Assembly (NCBI GenBank): GCA_965660945.1
Contig: CBFIBS010000003.1
Location: 62,001-126,000, forward strand
Direction of reading: 5' to 3'
DNA length: 64,000 nt
From: UBA7985 sp002711265
GTDB lineage: Bacteria; Pseudomonadota; Alphaproteobacteria; UBA7985
Part shown: in pieces, positions 19,701-27,224 of the stretch
Layout: each line of letters begins with the position of its first letter
Numbering within the stretch: position 1 is the first letter of the stretch
Made by a program: the position numbers and the translations under genes
The notes under the pieces: model-generated
What the model was told of the DNA's origin: nothing
The model's database searches: none
What the model saw: the letters and a program-made list of their open reading frames with translations, nothing else

Positions 19701-20484
19701 GCACCAGCCCGCGCCTGAAGCCAGGGATGACGGCAACCAGAAAGCCGAAGACGCACCGTCGCTGACCCGGGGTCGGGTCGGGCTGGACCAACTCGCCGGG
19801 CTGCGCGCGCCTGCGCCCGAAGAACCTTCGCCCCCGCGGCCCTTCGCCCCCAGTCAGATGCTTGAAGACCCGGCTGCGCCCTCACCGCTGGCCTCGTTGC
19901 GGGCGCTCGGGGGGCAGGCGGGCGAAGCGCCTGCGGCTGGCACACCTGTCCGGGGACACAAATCGGCCTCACCGTTCTTTCGCGGTAACGTGCTCCACGC
20001 GCTGCTGCAGCGACTGCCTGCGCTGCCCCCGGCCGAGCGCGAGGCAGCCGCGCGGCGCTACCTCGCCCGACCGGCGCTGGGGCTCGCTGGGACGCAGATT
20101 GACGCGTGGTCGGAAGAGGTGCTGGCCATCACCGACGGTGAGGCCTTCGCCGACCTGTTTGCCCCCGAAAGCCGGGCCGAGGTCGCCGTGACCGGCCTGA
20201 TCGGGCATCTGGTGGTTTCGGGACAGATCGACCGCCTGGTCGAGCGCGAGCACGATGTCTGGATCGTCGACTACAAGACCAACCGCCCGCCGCCCGTCGA
20301 CCCTGATCACGTGGCTGCGAGCTATCGTGCACAGCTGGCCGCCTATAAAGCCGTGCTGGAGGGCTTGTATCCGGGCAAGCCAATCCGCACCTTCCTGTTG
20401 TGGACGGAGACCCCGCGGCTGATGGAAGTCGCGGTCAACCCAGATGACCTACCGCCGCTGGCAAAAGTTGCAGCCAGCGATTGA
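16738..20484 (+). CDS. addA: AddA subunit of ATP-dependent helicase-nuclease
   Basis: About 1248 residues. I chose TTG 16738 because GGGAGGG (16723-16729) sits 8 bp upstream; ATG 16717 is the alternative, adding 7 residues. AddA is a UvrD-type helicase with a C-terminal nuclease. Walker A: AASAGTGKTRVLTNRLL; Walker B: VLVDEAQDTNP; motif III: VVGDLKQSIYGFQRADP; motif VI: RRLLYVAMTRAEERLYI. The C-terminal nuclease motif is GQIDRLVEREHDVWIVDYKT, followed by YRAQLAAYKAVL. It overlaps the 3' end of addB by 14 bp, and trxA follows after a short gap. Confidence 0.96.
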   Translation: MATTDPASLSAPLWDPAIDGHDQPAVIRTATEGQRRAADPQVTAWVAASAGTGKTRVLTNRLLALLLEGVQPSQILALTFTKAAAAEMADRVSEALETWVTLGDEKLHEALFRLAGEHPDKAQMALARRLFARVLEAPGGLNIQTIHAFAQSLLGRFPVEAGVQPGFRVLDDGEAAALLETAVDRHLIGLATRDDPGSAKVFEALGEDSFRAVIAGLVRERGRLLRLRGANKLPAADILAPLRAMLELEDGMTLEGLRDVLIGGGQAPEPVRAALRAYADWAQTTGKMRNSVNGVIFDAIEWLGLPSESARRLEWRIYNDLFLTGKDEPRILSKLLTKPFVALHPEALEALEREQQQVYALRNAMKALQQANISEALLDTAFDVLDDYETAKAARSRVDFDDLILRTIRLLTAEAGAGLWVAFKLDQGLRHVLVDEAQDTNPDQWAIVRGLTNAFYDGTDPEMGRPDEGFRTSFVVGDLKQSIYGFQRADPQVFQAMKRRFEDDVERAGHQWVAQTLNVTFRSSQPILAAVDCLFRYGDNASGLTFDGEGWPEHLSGKAGAGGLVEVWAQIEPPPKDKNAPVNLLDDDEDEESRPEVELAEILADRIARWTRGDATQGDAGWLEGRQRPMRPEDIMILMRSRSGPFISTLTQRLKTRGVRVAGADRLKLHEEIAVRDLIVLTEYLLQPADDLALATVLRSPLCGISETRLFDWAHHRGSGETLETAIVKAADAGSGEAQAVLGLIRTLRGQLASSPHSFFSFLLNRLGGSEKFSARLGPQGTDALREFLRAALSYERANTPTLPGFLGWLRKAEIEVKRDQDATDGGVRIMTAHGAKGLEAPVVILPQTHRRTDDTSRDRLRWWDPEPAEDGAFNFDARPLPYWKPSEADRPHQTETLELVEKQRVMEEERRLLYVAMTRAEERLYITGWKTQKQGKDKDKAAGTSAAPSWYDQVKEAFEAADPATGIERLTAVEGEKAAPLFRLYSPHQPAPEARDDGNQKAEDAPSLTRGRVGLDQLAGLRAPAPEEPSPPRPFAPSQMLEDPAAPSPLASLRALGGQAGEAPAAGTPVRGHKSASPFFRGNVLHALLQRLPALPPAEREAAARRYLARPALGLAGTQIDAWSEEVLAITDGEAFADLFAPESRAEVAVTGLIGHLVVSGQIDRLVEREHDVWIVDYKTNRPPPVDPDHVAASYRAQLAAYKAVLEGLYPGKPIRTFLLWTETPRLMEVAVNPDDLPPLAKVAASD

Positions 20485-20510
20485 CGCGGCTGGTGCCCAG
20501 ACCTTAGGGT
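20481..20510 (+). promoter_or_regulatory. Possible trxA promoter
   Basis: TTGACG (20481-20486), overlapping the addA stop, is a near-perfect -35 box. TAGGGT at 20505-20510 is a weak -10 box with an 18-bp spacer. Transcription would start about 60 bp before trxA. Confidence 0.35.
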
Positions 20511-20578
20511 CGTCGTCCGTTATATTTTATGCGTCCGCTCGGGGTGAGCCGGACCCAGCACCAGAAAGGAGCCAGACT

Positions 20579-20899
20579 ATGGCAGTCGTAGAAGTCACTG
20601 ATGCAACCTTCCACAACGAAGTTGTGGCGTCGGACAAACCGGTGGTCGTCGATTGCTGGGCAGACTGGTGCATGCCGTGCAAGGCGATTGCGCCGTCGCT
20701 GGACCAACTTTCTGACGAGATGGCCGACCAGATCACCATCACCAAGCTCAACGTCGACCAGAATCAGGCGACCGCACAGGGGCTGAACGTCCGCAACCTG
20801 CCGACCCTGATGATCTTCAAGGATGGGCAGCCGGTCGCGATGATGGCGGGCGCGCAGCCCAAGTCGTCGATCAAGCAGTGGATCGAGCGCAACATCTGA
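20579..20899 (+). CDS. trxA: Thioredoxin with atypical CMPC active site
   Basis: 106 residues, normal thioredoxin length, with AGAAAGGAG just upstream of ATG 20579. It is a protein disulfide reductase fed by thioredoxin reductase. The fold is complete: buried Asp25, active site WCMPC with Cys31 and Cys34, and cis-Pro75 in NLPTL. The usual CGPC is changed to CMPC and residue 26, normally Phe, is a third Cys. CxxC dipeptides set redox potential, so its specificity may differ from housekeeping Trx. It lies downstream of addA as in other alphaproteobacteria, which argues that it is the trxA orthologue rather than a paralogue. Confidence 0.93.
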   Translation: MAVVEVTDATFHNEVVASDKPVVVDCWADWCMPCKAIAPSLDQLSDEMADQITITKLNVDQNQATAQGLNVRNLPTLMIFKDGQPVAMMAGAQPKSSIKQWIERNI

Positions 20900-21373
20900 T
20901 CACAGTTCAGACAGGCGATAGACCAGCGGAAAGGGTTCACCATCGGTGAACCCTTTGTCGTTTGTGAGGAAGGCGTCGCAGCCCCGATCCAGCGCGGTGG
21001 CGAAGTGGATCGCGTCGGGCAGGTCGAGGCGGAAGTCCAGAGCGACTTCAGGCACGGCCCACAGGATCGGGTCGCTGACCGGGATCAGCTGCAGGCCTTC
21101 GTTTTTCGCGCCTTCAGAAAGTAAGCCGTCATCGGAAGCACCGAAGAAGGCCTCGTAGGCGGCAATCACGTCCGGGTTGCCGCGCCTAACCGCCCCAGTC
21201 ATGCACTCGGCGATGACCAGTTCGCTGCTGATCAGCGCGGCACCCGCCGCACGCAGATTCTGCAGCAGACCCCGCACCAGCCCGTGGTAATCGCTGTTCT
21301 TCTCGATGAGGTAGATGAGCACATTGGCGTCGCAGTAGACACTCTGTGCCGTGCGCAGGTCCCCGGCTGCCAT
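20900..21373 (-). CDS. Orphan PIN-domain ribonuclease (VapC-like)
   Basis: 157 residues. PIN domains are Mg/Mn-dependent ribonucleases, often VapC toxins cutting tRNA or rRNA. The acidic set is visible: Asp15 in YCDANVLIYLIE, Glu57 in ELVIAECM, Asp120 in LDLPDAIHFATA and Asp139 in FLTNDKGF. No small antitoxin frame lies on either side. It follows folC by 2 bp on the same strand and its stop abuts the trxA stop. It may be transcribed with folC. It could be a solitary housekeeping PIN RNase, or a toxin whose antitoxin was lost or is encoded elsewhere. Confidence 0.85.
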   Translation of the reverse strand: MAAGDLRTAQSVYCDANVLIYLIEKNSDYHGLVRGLLQNLRAAGAALISSELVIAECMTGAVRRGNPDVIAAYEAFFGASDDGLLSEGAKNEGLQLIPVSDPILWAVPEVALDFRLDLPDAIHFATALDRGCDAFLTNDKGFTDGEPFPLVYRLSEL

Positions 21374-21375
21374 GC

Positions 21376-22665
21376 TCAGACCGCCTTGCGGTTTGCGGTG
21401 GGGGCCAGCCCCTGATTTTCCGCCAGAAAGGCGCCGGCGAGGTAGAGCGACCCGCAGACCAGCACCAGCCCCGGCGGGGCGTCGGCGAATGACTTCAGGC
21501 CTGCCTGCAGGCTGTCTGCTGTGGTCACGTCGTCCCGACCCAGTGCGCTGGCCGCTGCCGCTCCATCTCCAGCGGACAGGCTGGCCGCCGCGCCCGGGAT
21601 CTGCACCGCGCAGGCCTTTGCCACGTGCGGGAGCAGCGGGGCGAGGAAGCCCTGCGCGTCCTTGGTCTCCAGCAGGCCGTAAAGCAGGTACAGGGGCCTT
21701 TCGCCTAAGCCGTCACCCGCCCCGTCGCCTCGCAGGCTGCCGGCAATGGCCTCGCCCGCGTCGGCGTTGTGGGCGCCGTCGAGCCGCAATTCGTGGCGAC
21801 CCGCTCCGGCCGCTTGCCACAGCGCGCCGCTGGTGATCAGCGACAGGCGGGCGGCCCACTGCGCCTGTGCCAGCCCGGCCAAGATGCTGGCCTCGTCGAT
21901 GCCCAGGGCGGCGGCGGCGGCGGCAGCCAGCCCGGCATTATCGCGCTGGAAAGCCCCCGACAGCCCGAGCGTGACGCCAGCCTCGATCGGCCGCGCGGGT
22001 GTGGCCCGCGTGCCGCGTCGGTCGGCTTCTTCGAGCAGGATGGTCCGTACGGCTTCCTGCTGCGGGGCGAAAAAGGCCTGCACGTCGGGCTTGAAGATCC
22101 CGGCCTTTTCCCGGGCGATGGCTTCGATCCCGTCACCTAGAAAGTGCTGATGGTCGATCCCGATCCGGGAGATGAGCGACAGCGCCACCGCGTCGGGTGG
22201 CAGGATGTTGGTGGCGTCCAGCCGCCCGCCCAGACCGGTTTCAAGCAACACGAAGTCCGCGGGGGTCTCGCTGAAGGCGAGGAAAGCCGCCGCAGTGGTC
22301 AGCTCGAAGAATGTGCCCGGCTGGTCGCCGTTGGCGTCCTGCACCCGGGTCAGAACGTCGAGCAGGCGGTCGTCGCTGATGGTCTGCCCGCGCAGCTGGA
22401 TGCGCTCGGCAAAGCGTACCAGATGCGGGCTGGTGTAGACGTGGGCGGTCTTGCCCGAGGCTTCGATGATGGCTTTGAGAAAGGCGAGGGTCGAGCCCTT
22501 GCCGTTGGTCCCGGCGACGTGGATGGCCGGGGGCATTCTGAGCTCCGGTCGGCCGAGGTCTTCGAGCAGGGCGTCGAGCCGGTCGAGCGACAGGTCGATC
22601 AGCTTAGGGTGCAGGGCGAGGAAGCGGTCGAGCGCCGTCTGAACCCCAGCTGGTTCGAGGCTCAT
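21376..22665 (-). CDS. folC: Dihydrofolate/folylpolyglutamate synthase
   Basis: 429 residues. It joins glutamate to dihydropteroate and extends folate polyglutamates. The Mur-ligase-like ATP site HVAGTNGKGSTLAF, the TSPHLVRFAERIQLRG motif and LLETGLGGRLDATN are diagnostic; the C-terminal half contains RLDGAHNADAGEAI. The ATG overlaps the accD stop by 4 bp, continuing the trpB-trpA-accD-folC operon order seen widely in proteobacteria. Confidence 0.96.
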   Translation of the reverse strand: MSLEPAGVQTALDRFLALHPKLIDLSLDRLDALLEDLGRPELRMPPAIHVAGTNGKGSTLAFLKAIIEASGKTAHVYTSPHLVRFAERIQLRGQTISDDRLLDVLTRVQDANGDQPGTFFELTTAAAFLAFSETPADFVLLETGLGGRLDATNILPPDAVALSLISRIGIDHQHFLGDGIEAIAREKAGIFKPDVQAFFAPQQEAVRTILLEEADRRGTRATPARPIEAGVTLGLSGAFQRDNAGLAAAAAAALGIDEASILAGLAQAQWAARLSLITSGALWQAAGAGRHELRLDGAHNADAGEAIAGSLRGDGAGDGLGERPLYLLYGLLETKDAQGFLAPLLPHVAKACAVQIPGAAASLSAGDGAAAASALGRDDVTTADSLQAGLKSFADAPPGLVLVCGSLYLAGAFLAENQGLAPTANRKAV

Positions 22666-23612
22666 ACCTGATCAAAACTCGGGTTGGGCTCGTCCTCCTG
22701 CATCACCGGAAGATCGGTCTCGCCCGCTGGCTGGGTGCCATTGCTCGTGGACGCAGGCGAGCCGGGTACGTTGCGCAGTAGGCTGAACAGCATCACCAGC
22801 CGGTCGCGCAGTTCGAGCCGGCTGACCACCTGATCGACCATCCCGTGGTCCTGCAGGTATTCGGCCGTCTGGAAGTCGTCGGGCAGTTGCTCGCGGATGG
22901 TCTCTTCGATCACCCGGCGACCGGCGAAGCCGATCACGGCGTCCGGCTCGGACAGGGTCAGATCGCCGAGCATGGCGAAGCTCGCCGTCACGCCGCCGGT
23001 GGTCGGGTTGGTGAGCAGGACGATGTAGGGCAGGCGCGCCTCGCGCATCCGCTCCACGGCGATGATCGATCGCGGCATCTGCATCAGGCTCAGGATGCCT
23101 TCCTGCATGCGCGCACCGCCGCTGGCTGGGATGACCAGCAGCGAGGCATTGAGGCGCAGCGCTTCGTCGGCGGCCCGTACCAGACCTTCACCGACCGCGC
23201 GGCCCATCGATCCGCCCATGAAGGCAAAGTTGAAGGCCGCGATCACAACCGGGCTGCCGCCCATCTGGCCGCTTGCCACAACGATGGCATCTTTCTCCCC
23301 GGTGCGGGACTGGTACTCGCGCAGCCGCGCGGGGTAGGGCTTCTTGTCCTTGAACTTCAGCGGATCGGCGGGCAGCTCGGGCATGTCCAGCCGCTGGTAC
23401 CCGGGGTCGAACAGGCTGTTCAGCCGCTCTTCCACCGACATGGCGTGGTGATGCCCGCAGTTGGTGCAGACGTTCAGGTTCTCTTCAAGCGCCTTCAGGA
23501 ACAGCATCTGGTCGCAGGAGCGGCACTTGGTCCAGAGGTTGTCGGGCGTGTCTTTTCGCTCACCGACGAGGCGCTGGATACGGGGACGGACGTGATCGGA
23601 TAGCCAGTTCAT
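22662..23612 (-). CDS. accD: Acetyl-CoA carboxylase carboxyltransferase subunit beta
   Basis: 316 residues. AccD with AccA transfers the carboxyl group from biotin to acetyl-CoA, the first step of fatty-acid synthesis. The N-terminal zinc finger (CRSC...CTNC, about residues 30-52) is complete. The carboxyltransferase core shows SLLVIPASGGARMQEG and LTNPTTGGVTASFAMLGD. The C-terminal tail beyond about residue 285 is low-complexity and acidic. It lies 16 bp downstream of trpA and overlaps folC. Confidence 0.97.
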   Translation of the reverse strand: MNWLSDHVRPRIQRLVGERKDTPDNLWTKCRSCDQMLFLKALEENLNVCTNCGHHHAMSVEERLNSLFDPGYQRLDMPELPADPLKFKDKKPYPARLREYQSRTGEKDAIVVASGQMGGSPVVIAAFNFAFMGGSMGRAVGEGLVRAADEALRLNASLLVIPASGGARMQEGILSLMQMPRSIIAVERMREARLPYIVLLTNPTTGGVTASFAMLGDLTLSEPDAVIGFAGRRVIEETIREQLPDDFQTAEYLQDHGMVDQVVSRLELRDRLVMLFSLLRNVPGSPASTSNGTQPAGETDLPVMQEDEPNPSFDQV

Positions 23613-23628
23613 AGCGACTCAGATGGGG

Positions 23629-24444
23629 TTAGCGGACGGCCTGCGAAAGGGTGCGGGTGAAATCTAGCACAGCGTCGACCAGCCCGGGCTTCGCCCTGCC
23701 GTGTTCGTCGAGGTTGGCCTCGATCTGCCGGACGATGGCCGAACCGACCACGGCAGCGTCGGCAACCGAGCCGATTTCCGCCACTTGTTCGGGGGTGGTG
23801 ATCCCGAAACCCACGGCGATCGGCAGGTCGGTGAAGGCCTTGAGCCGCCCGACCGCCGCGGCAACGGCGTCCTGCTGCGCGGAACCGGCGCCGGTGATGC
23901 CGGTGATCGACACGTAGTAGACAAAGCCCGACGTGTTCTGCAGCACGGCCGGCAGGCGGGCTTCGTCCGTGGTCGGGGTGGCGAGGCGGATGAAGTTCAT
24001 CCCGGCCTTGTTCGCCGGAATGCAAAGCTCGTCGTCTTCTTCGGGCGGCAGGTCCACGACGATCAGGCCGTCGACCCCGGCGGCCTTGGCGGCAGCGAGG
24101 AAGGCATCGACCCCGTAGATGTAGATCGGGTTGTAGTAGCCCATGAGGATCAGCGGGGTTTCGCTGTTCTGCTTGCGGAACTCCTGCACCAGCTCCAGCG
24201 TCTTGGGCAGGGTCTGCCCGCCGGCCAGCGCCCGCTGCGCGGCCAGCTGGATCGCGACGCCATCGGCCATGGGGTCGGTGAAGCACATGCCCAGCTCGAT
24301 GACATCCGCGCCGGCGTCGGGGAGCCCGCGCAGGATTTCCAGACTGGTGTCGTAGTCCGGGTCACCAGACATGATGTAGGAGACGAAGCCCGGCCGGCCT
24401 TCGGCCTTCAGCGCGGCAAATTTAGTGTCGATCCGCGTGGTCAT
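23629..24444 (-). CDS. trpA: Tryptophan synthase alpha chain
   Basis: 271 residues. It cleaves indole-glycerol phosphate to indole, which is channelled to TrpB. Catalytic Glu50 (VIELG) and Asp61 (DPMADG) are present. Loop 2 is unusual: the family's conserved ELGxPF(S/T)DP reads ELGMCFTDP (Cys54 for Pro) and ADGP reads ADGV (Val63 for Pro). The phosphate-binding region GFGITTPEQVAEI and VVGSAIV are normal. ATG 24444 overlaps the trpB stop (ATGA). Confidence 0.96.
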   Translation of the reverse strand: MTTRIDTKFAALKAEGRPGFVSYIMSGDPDYDTSLEILRGLPDAGADVIELGMCFTDPMADGVAIQLAAQRALAGGQTLPKTLELVQEFRKQNSETPLILMGYYNPIYIYGVDAFLAAAKAAGVDGLIVVDLPPEEDDELCIPANKAGMNFIRLATPTTDEARLPAVLQNTSGFVYYVSITGITGAGSAQQDAVAAAVGRLKAFTDLPIAVGFGITTPEQVAEIGSVADAAVVGSAIVRQIEANLDEHGRAKPGLVDAVLDFTRTLSQAVR

Positions 24445-25679
24445 TGGGTGGTTTCCCCCATGACCGAAGCCATGTCGAAGCCCAGGTGCTTGGCCACAGT
24501 GAAGATGTCCTTATCGCCCCTGCCGCACATGTTCATGATCATGATGTGGTCCTTGGGCAGATCCGGCGCGATCTTGGTCACGTGGGCGAGCGCGTGGCTC
24601 GGCTCCAGCGCCGGGATGATGCCCTCGGTCCGGCAGCACAGCTGGAAGGCTTCCAGCGCCTCGGTGTCCTTGGCGTAGACGTATTCGACCCGGCCCATAT
24701 CGCGCAGCCAGGAGTGCTCCGGTCCGATACCCGGATAGTCGAGCCCGGCGGAAATCGAGTGGCCCTCGATAATCTGGCCGTCCTCGTCCTGCAACAGGTA
24801 GGTGCGGTTGCCGTGCAGCACGCCCGGCTTACCCCCGGTCAGGGAGGCGGCGTGCTCGTCACCCTCAAGCCCGTGGCCCCCGGCTTCGACGCCGATGATG
24901 CGCACGTCCTTGTCGTCGAGGAAGGGGTGGAACAGGCCCAGCGCATTCGACCCACCGCCGATACAGGCGACCAGCGAGTCCGGCAGGCGGCCTTCGCGTT
25001 CGAGCATCTGTTCCTTGGCTTCCTTACCAATCACCGACTGGAAGTCCCGGACCATGGCCGGGTAGGGGTGTGGGCCAGCCGCCGTGCCGATGATGTAGAA
25101 GGTGTCTTCGACGTTGGTGACCCAGTCGCGCAGGGCTTCGTTCATCGCGTCTTTGAGCGTGCCGGAGCCGGAGGTCACCGGCTTGATCTCGGCACCGAGC
25201 AGGCGCATGCGGAATACGTTCGGCGCCTGCCGCTCGACGTCGGTCGCGCCCATGTAGACGGTACAGGGCAGGCCGAACAGCGCGCAGACCGTCGCCGTTG
25301 CCACGCCGTGCTGACCCGCGCCGGTCTCGGCGATGATCCGGGTCTTGCCCATGCGGCGGGCGAGCAGGATCTGGCCCAGACAGTTGTTGATCTTGTGCGC
25401 GCCGGTGTGGTTCAGCTCGTCGCGCTTGAAGTAGATCTTGGCGCCGCCGAGTTCCTCGGTCAGCCGCTCGGCAAAATACAGCGGGCTGGGCCGGCCAACG
25501 TAGTCCTTGGCCAGCATGTTGAACTCTTCCCAGAAGGCCGGGTCTGGCTTGGCCTCGCCCCACTCGCGTTCAAGGTCAAGGATCAGAGGCATCAGCGTTT
25601 CAGCGACGAAGCGGCCGCCGAAGATACCGAACAAGCCACGCTCGTCCGGACCGGTCATGTAGGAGTTGGGCGTCGACAT
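24441..25679 (-). CDS. trpB: Tryptophan synthase beta chain
   Basis: 412 residues from ATG 25679; an upstream-extended frame to 25817 has no family match. It condenses indole with serine using PLP. The PLP lysine lies in HTGAHKINNCLGQILLARRM, and the following ETGAGQHGVATATVCAL and the Gly-rich CIGGGSNALGLFHPF phosphate loop are canonical. The C-terminus ends in NMCGRGDKDI plus a short tail. A 46-bp gap separates it from the trpF reading frame upstream; it overlaps trpA downstream. Confidence 0.97.
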   Translation of the reverse strand: MSTPNSYMTGPDERGLFGIFGGRFVAETLMPLILDLEREWGEAKPDPAFWEEFNMLAKDYVGRPSPLYFAERLTEELGGAKIYFKRDELNHTGAHKINNCLGQILLARRMGKTRIIAETGAGQHGVATATVCALFGLPCTVYMGATDVERQAPNVFRMRLLGAEIKPVTSGSGTLKDAMNEALRDWVTNVEDTFYIIGTAAGPHPYPAMVRDFQSVIGKEAKEQMLEREGRLPDSLVACIGGGSNALGLFHPFLDDKDVRIIGVEAGGHGLEGDEHAASLTGGKPGVLHGNRTYLLQDEDGQIIEGHSISAGLDYPGIGPEHSWLRDMGRVEYVYAKDTEALEAFQLCCRTEGIIPALEPSHALAHVTKIAPDLPKDHIMIMNMCGRGDKDIFTVAKHLGFDMASVMGETTQ

Positions 25680-25725
25680 GATTTTTCCGTTTTGGCTACA
25701 GAATCGGGGAGAGACTAACAGTGTT

Positions 25726-27201
25726 TCAGGCGCGGGCAACTGCGGCGAGAAAGGCTCTGATCTTCGCTGGGTCCTTGGTGCCGCGCTGACCCTCGCTTTC
25801 GACGCCTGATGAAACATCGACGTAGGTGGGCTGGGTGACGGCGATGGCCTCGGCCACGTTCTCTGGCGTCAGGCCCCCGGCGAGCATCCACGGGGTGTTG
25901 CCCAGCTTGGCGGCGGCCAGCACCCGGTGATCGAAGGACAGGGCATTGCCGCCGGGCAGTTCCGCATCCTTGGGCGGCTTGGCATCGAACAGCAGGCCGT
26001 CGGCCACCCGACGCAGGGCAGGCACCTCGCGCAGGTCGTCCACCTCGGCCACCGACACCACGGCGAGCACGGGCAGCCCCGTGCGCTCCCGGATTTCGGC
26101 GAAGCGTTCGGCGCCGGCGTGGGCGTGAACCTGCAGCATATCCAGCTCCACCGCGGCGAGCAGGTCGTCGAGGAAGGCGTCGCTGGGCTCGACCACCAGC
26201 CCGACCCGGCTGATCCGGCCATCGGCCTGCGCGCTCAGCGCGGCGGCGGCCTCGAAACTCAGGTGACGGGGGGACTTTTCAAAGAAGACAAAGCCGACGT
26301 GGGTCGCGCCGCCGTCGATCACGGCCTCCAGCGTTTCCGGCGTGGTGATGCCACAAATCTTGGCCTGACACCGGGCGGGCAGGACCAGATCCGGGCTGAA
26401 CACCCGGTCGGCGATCAGCCAGGTCGCCACCAGCAGCACCAGCAGCGCTGCACCCGAGGCCAGCAGCGCGGCGTAAGGGCCGAGCCAGCCCAGCGGTGCG
26501 AGGTTGAACAGCGCGACGAAGCCGCCGCTCATCACGATCAGGACTGCTGCGACCCGCAGGCCGTGCAGCCCGCCCATGGCCCCCCAGGCGTGGAAGGTGA
26601 AGGCGCGCCTGGGCCGGCGATGGCGTAGCGGCACCACGGCCCAGGCCCGGGCGAAGAAGTAGGCGACGAGCACGCCGCTGGCGACGATCACGGCCAGCAG
26701 CGCCGGGCGGTTGACCGCACCACGGTCGATGGTGTCCGGCTGACTGGTCTCCACGCCGATGCTGGCCAGCTCGCGCGGATCGTTGGAGCCATAGCGGATC
26801 AGGTCGCCCACGGCCGTCCCGAGGCTGCCCCACAGCGAGGCGCCATCGGCGTAGGTGAGCAGGCTGCCGACCATGGTCAGGCCGATCCAGCCGAACACAG
26901 TCGCGAAGATCAGGCTGAAGCCGAGCAGGCCTGAGCGCAGTCCCGCCCCGGACCAAGCCGGTGCGGCGGTGGTCCGGCCACCGCCGAGCTGGCCCCGGCG
27001 CTGCGCCATCAGCCCGGTGAACTCCCAGGCGGCTGCGTGGTAGAGCATGGCGACGACGCAAAGGCCGTAGATCGAATTCTTCAGGTCCAGCAGCCCGGCC
27101 TGCGCGCCCAGATAGACCAGCGCGGGACCGACGGCGGCGAGGCCGAAAATGGCAATCTGTGACAGGCTGCGAAGGGCCGGCATGGCGATGTCATCCCTCA
27201 T
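25726..27201 (-). CDS. trpF: Six-helix membrane domain fused to phosphoribosylanthranilate isomerase (TrpF)
   Basis: One uninterrupted frame of 491 residues from ATG 27201 (ATG 27183 also possible). Residues 1-265 contain about six hydrophobic helices (roughly 13-33, 43-63, 91-116, 168-190, 215-235, 241-264) that I do not recognise. Residues 278-491 are an apparently complete TrpF: catalytic Cys283 in AKICGIT, VGFVFFEKSPRHL, QVHAHAG, the general-acid region GLLFDAKPP, the phosphate loop MLAGGLTPENV and SSGVESEGQRGTKD. Only about 12 residues separate the last helix from the first TrpF strand. An in-frame GTG at 26403 could start a soluble 225-residue TrpF but has no clear Shine-Dalgarno. Normal TrpF is a soluble protein of about 210 residues. 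Either a true membrane-tethered enzyme or a lost stop codon/assembly error. Confidence 0.85.
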   Translation of the reverse strand: MRDDIAMPALRSLSQIAIFGLAAVGPALVYLGAQAGLLDLKNSIYGLCVVAMLYHAAAWEFTGLMAQRRGQLGGGRTTAAPAWSGAGLRSGLLGFSLIFATVFGWIGLTMVGSLLTYADGASLWGSLGTAVGDLIRYGSNDPRELASIGVETSQPDTIDRGAVNRPALLAVIVASGVLVAYFFARAWAVVPLRHRRPRRAFTFHAWGAMGGLHGLRVAAVLIVMSGGFVALFNLAPLGWLGPYAALLASGAALLVLLVATWLIADRVFSPDLVLPARCQAKICGITTPETLEAVIDGGATHVGFVFFEKSPRHLSFEAAAALSAQADGRISRVGLVVEPSDAFLDDLLAAVELDMLQVHAHAGAERFAEIRERTGLPVLAVVSVAEVDDLREVPALRRVADGLLFDAKPPKDAELPGGNALSFDHRVLAAAKLGNTPWMLAGGLTPENVAEAIAVTQPTYVDVSSGVESEGQRGTKDPAKIRAFLAAVARA

Positions 27202-27224
27202 CAGGAAAGTCGGGAAGGGTGGTC

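Noticed and set aside
20900..21373. A complete VapBC toxin-antitoxin module
   Set aside because: No antitoxin-sized frame with DNA-binding features lies next to the PIN gene on either strand.
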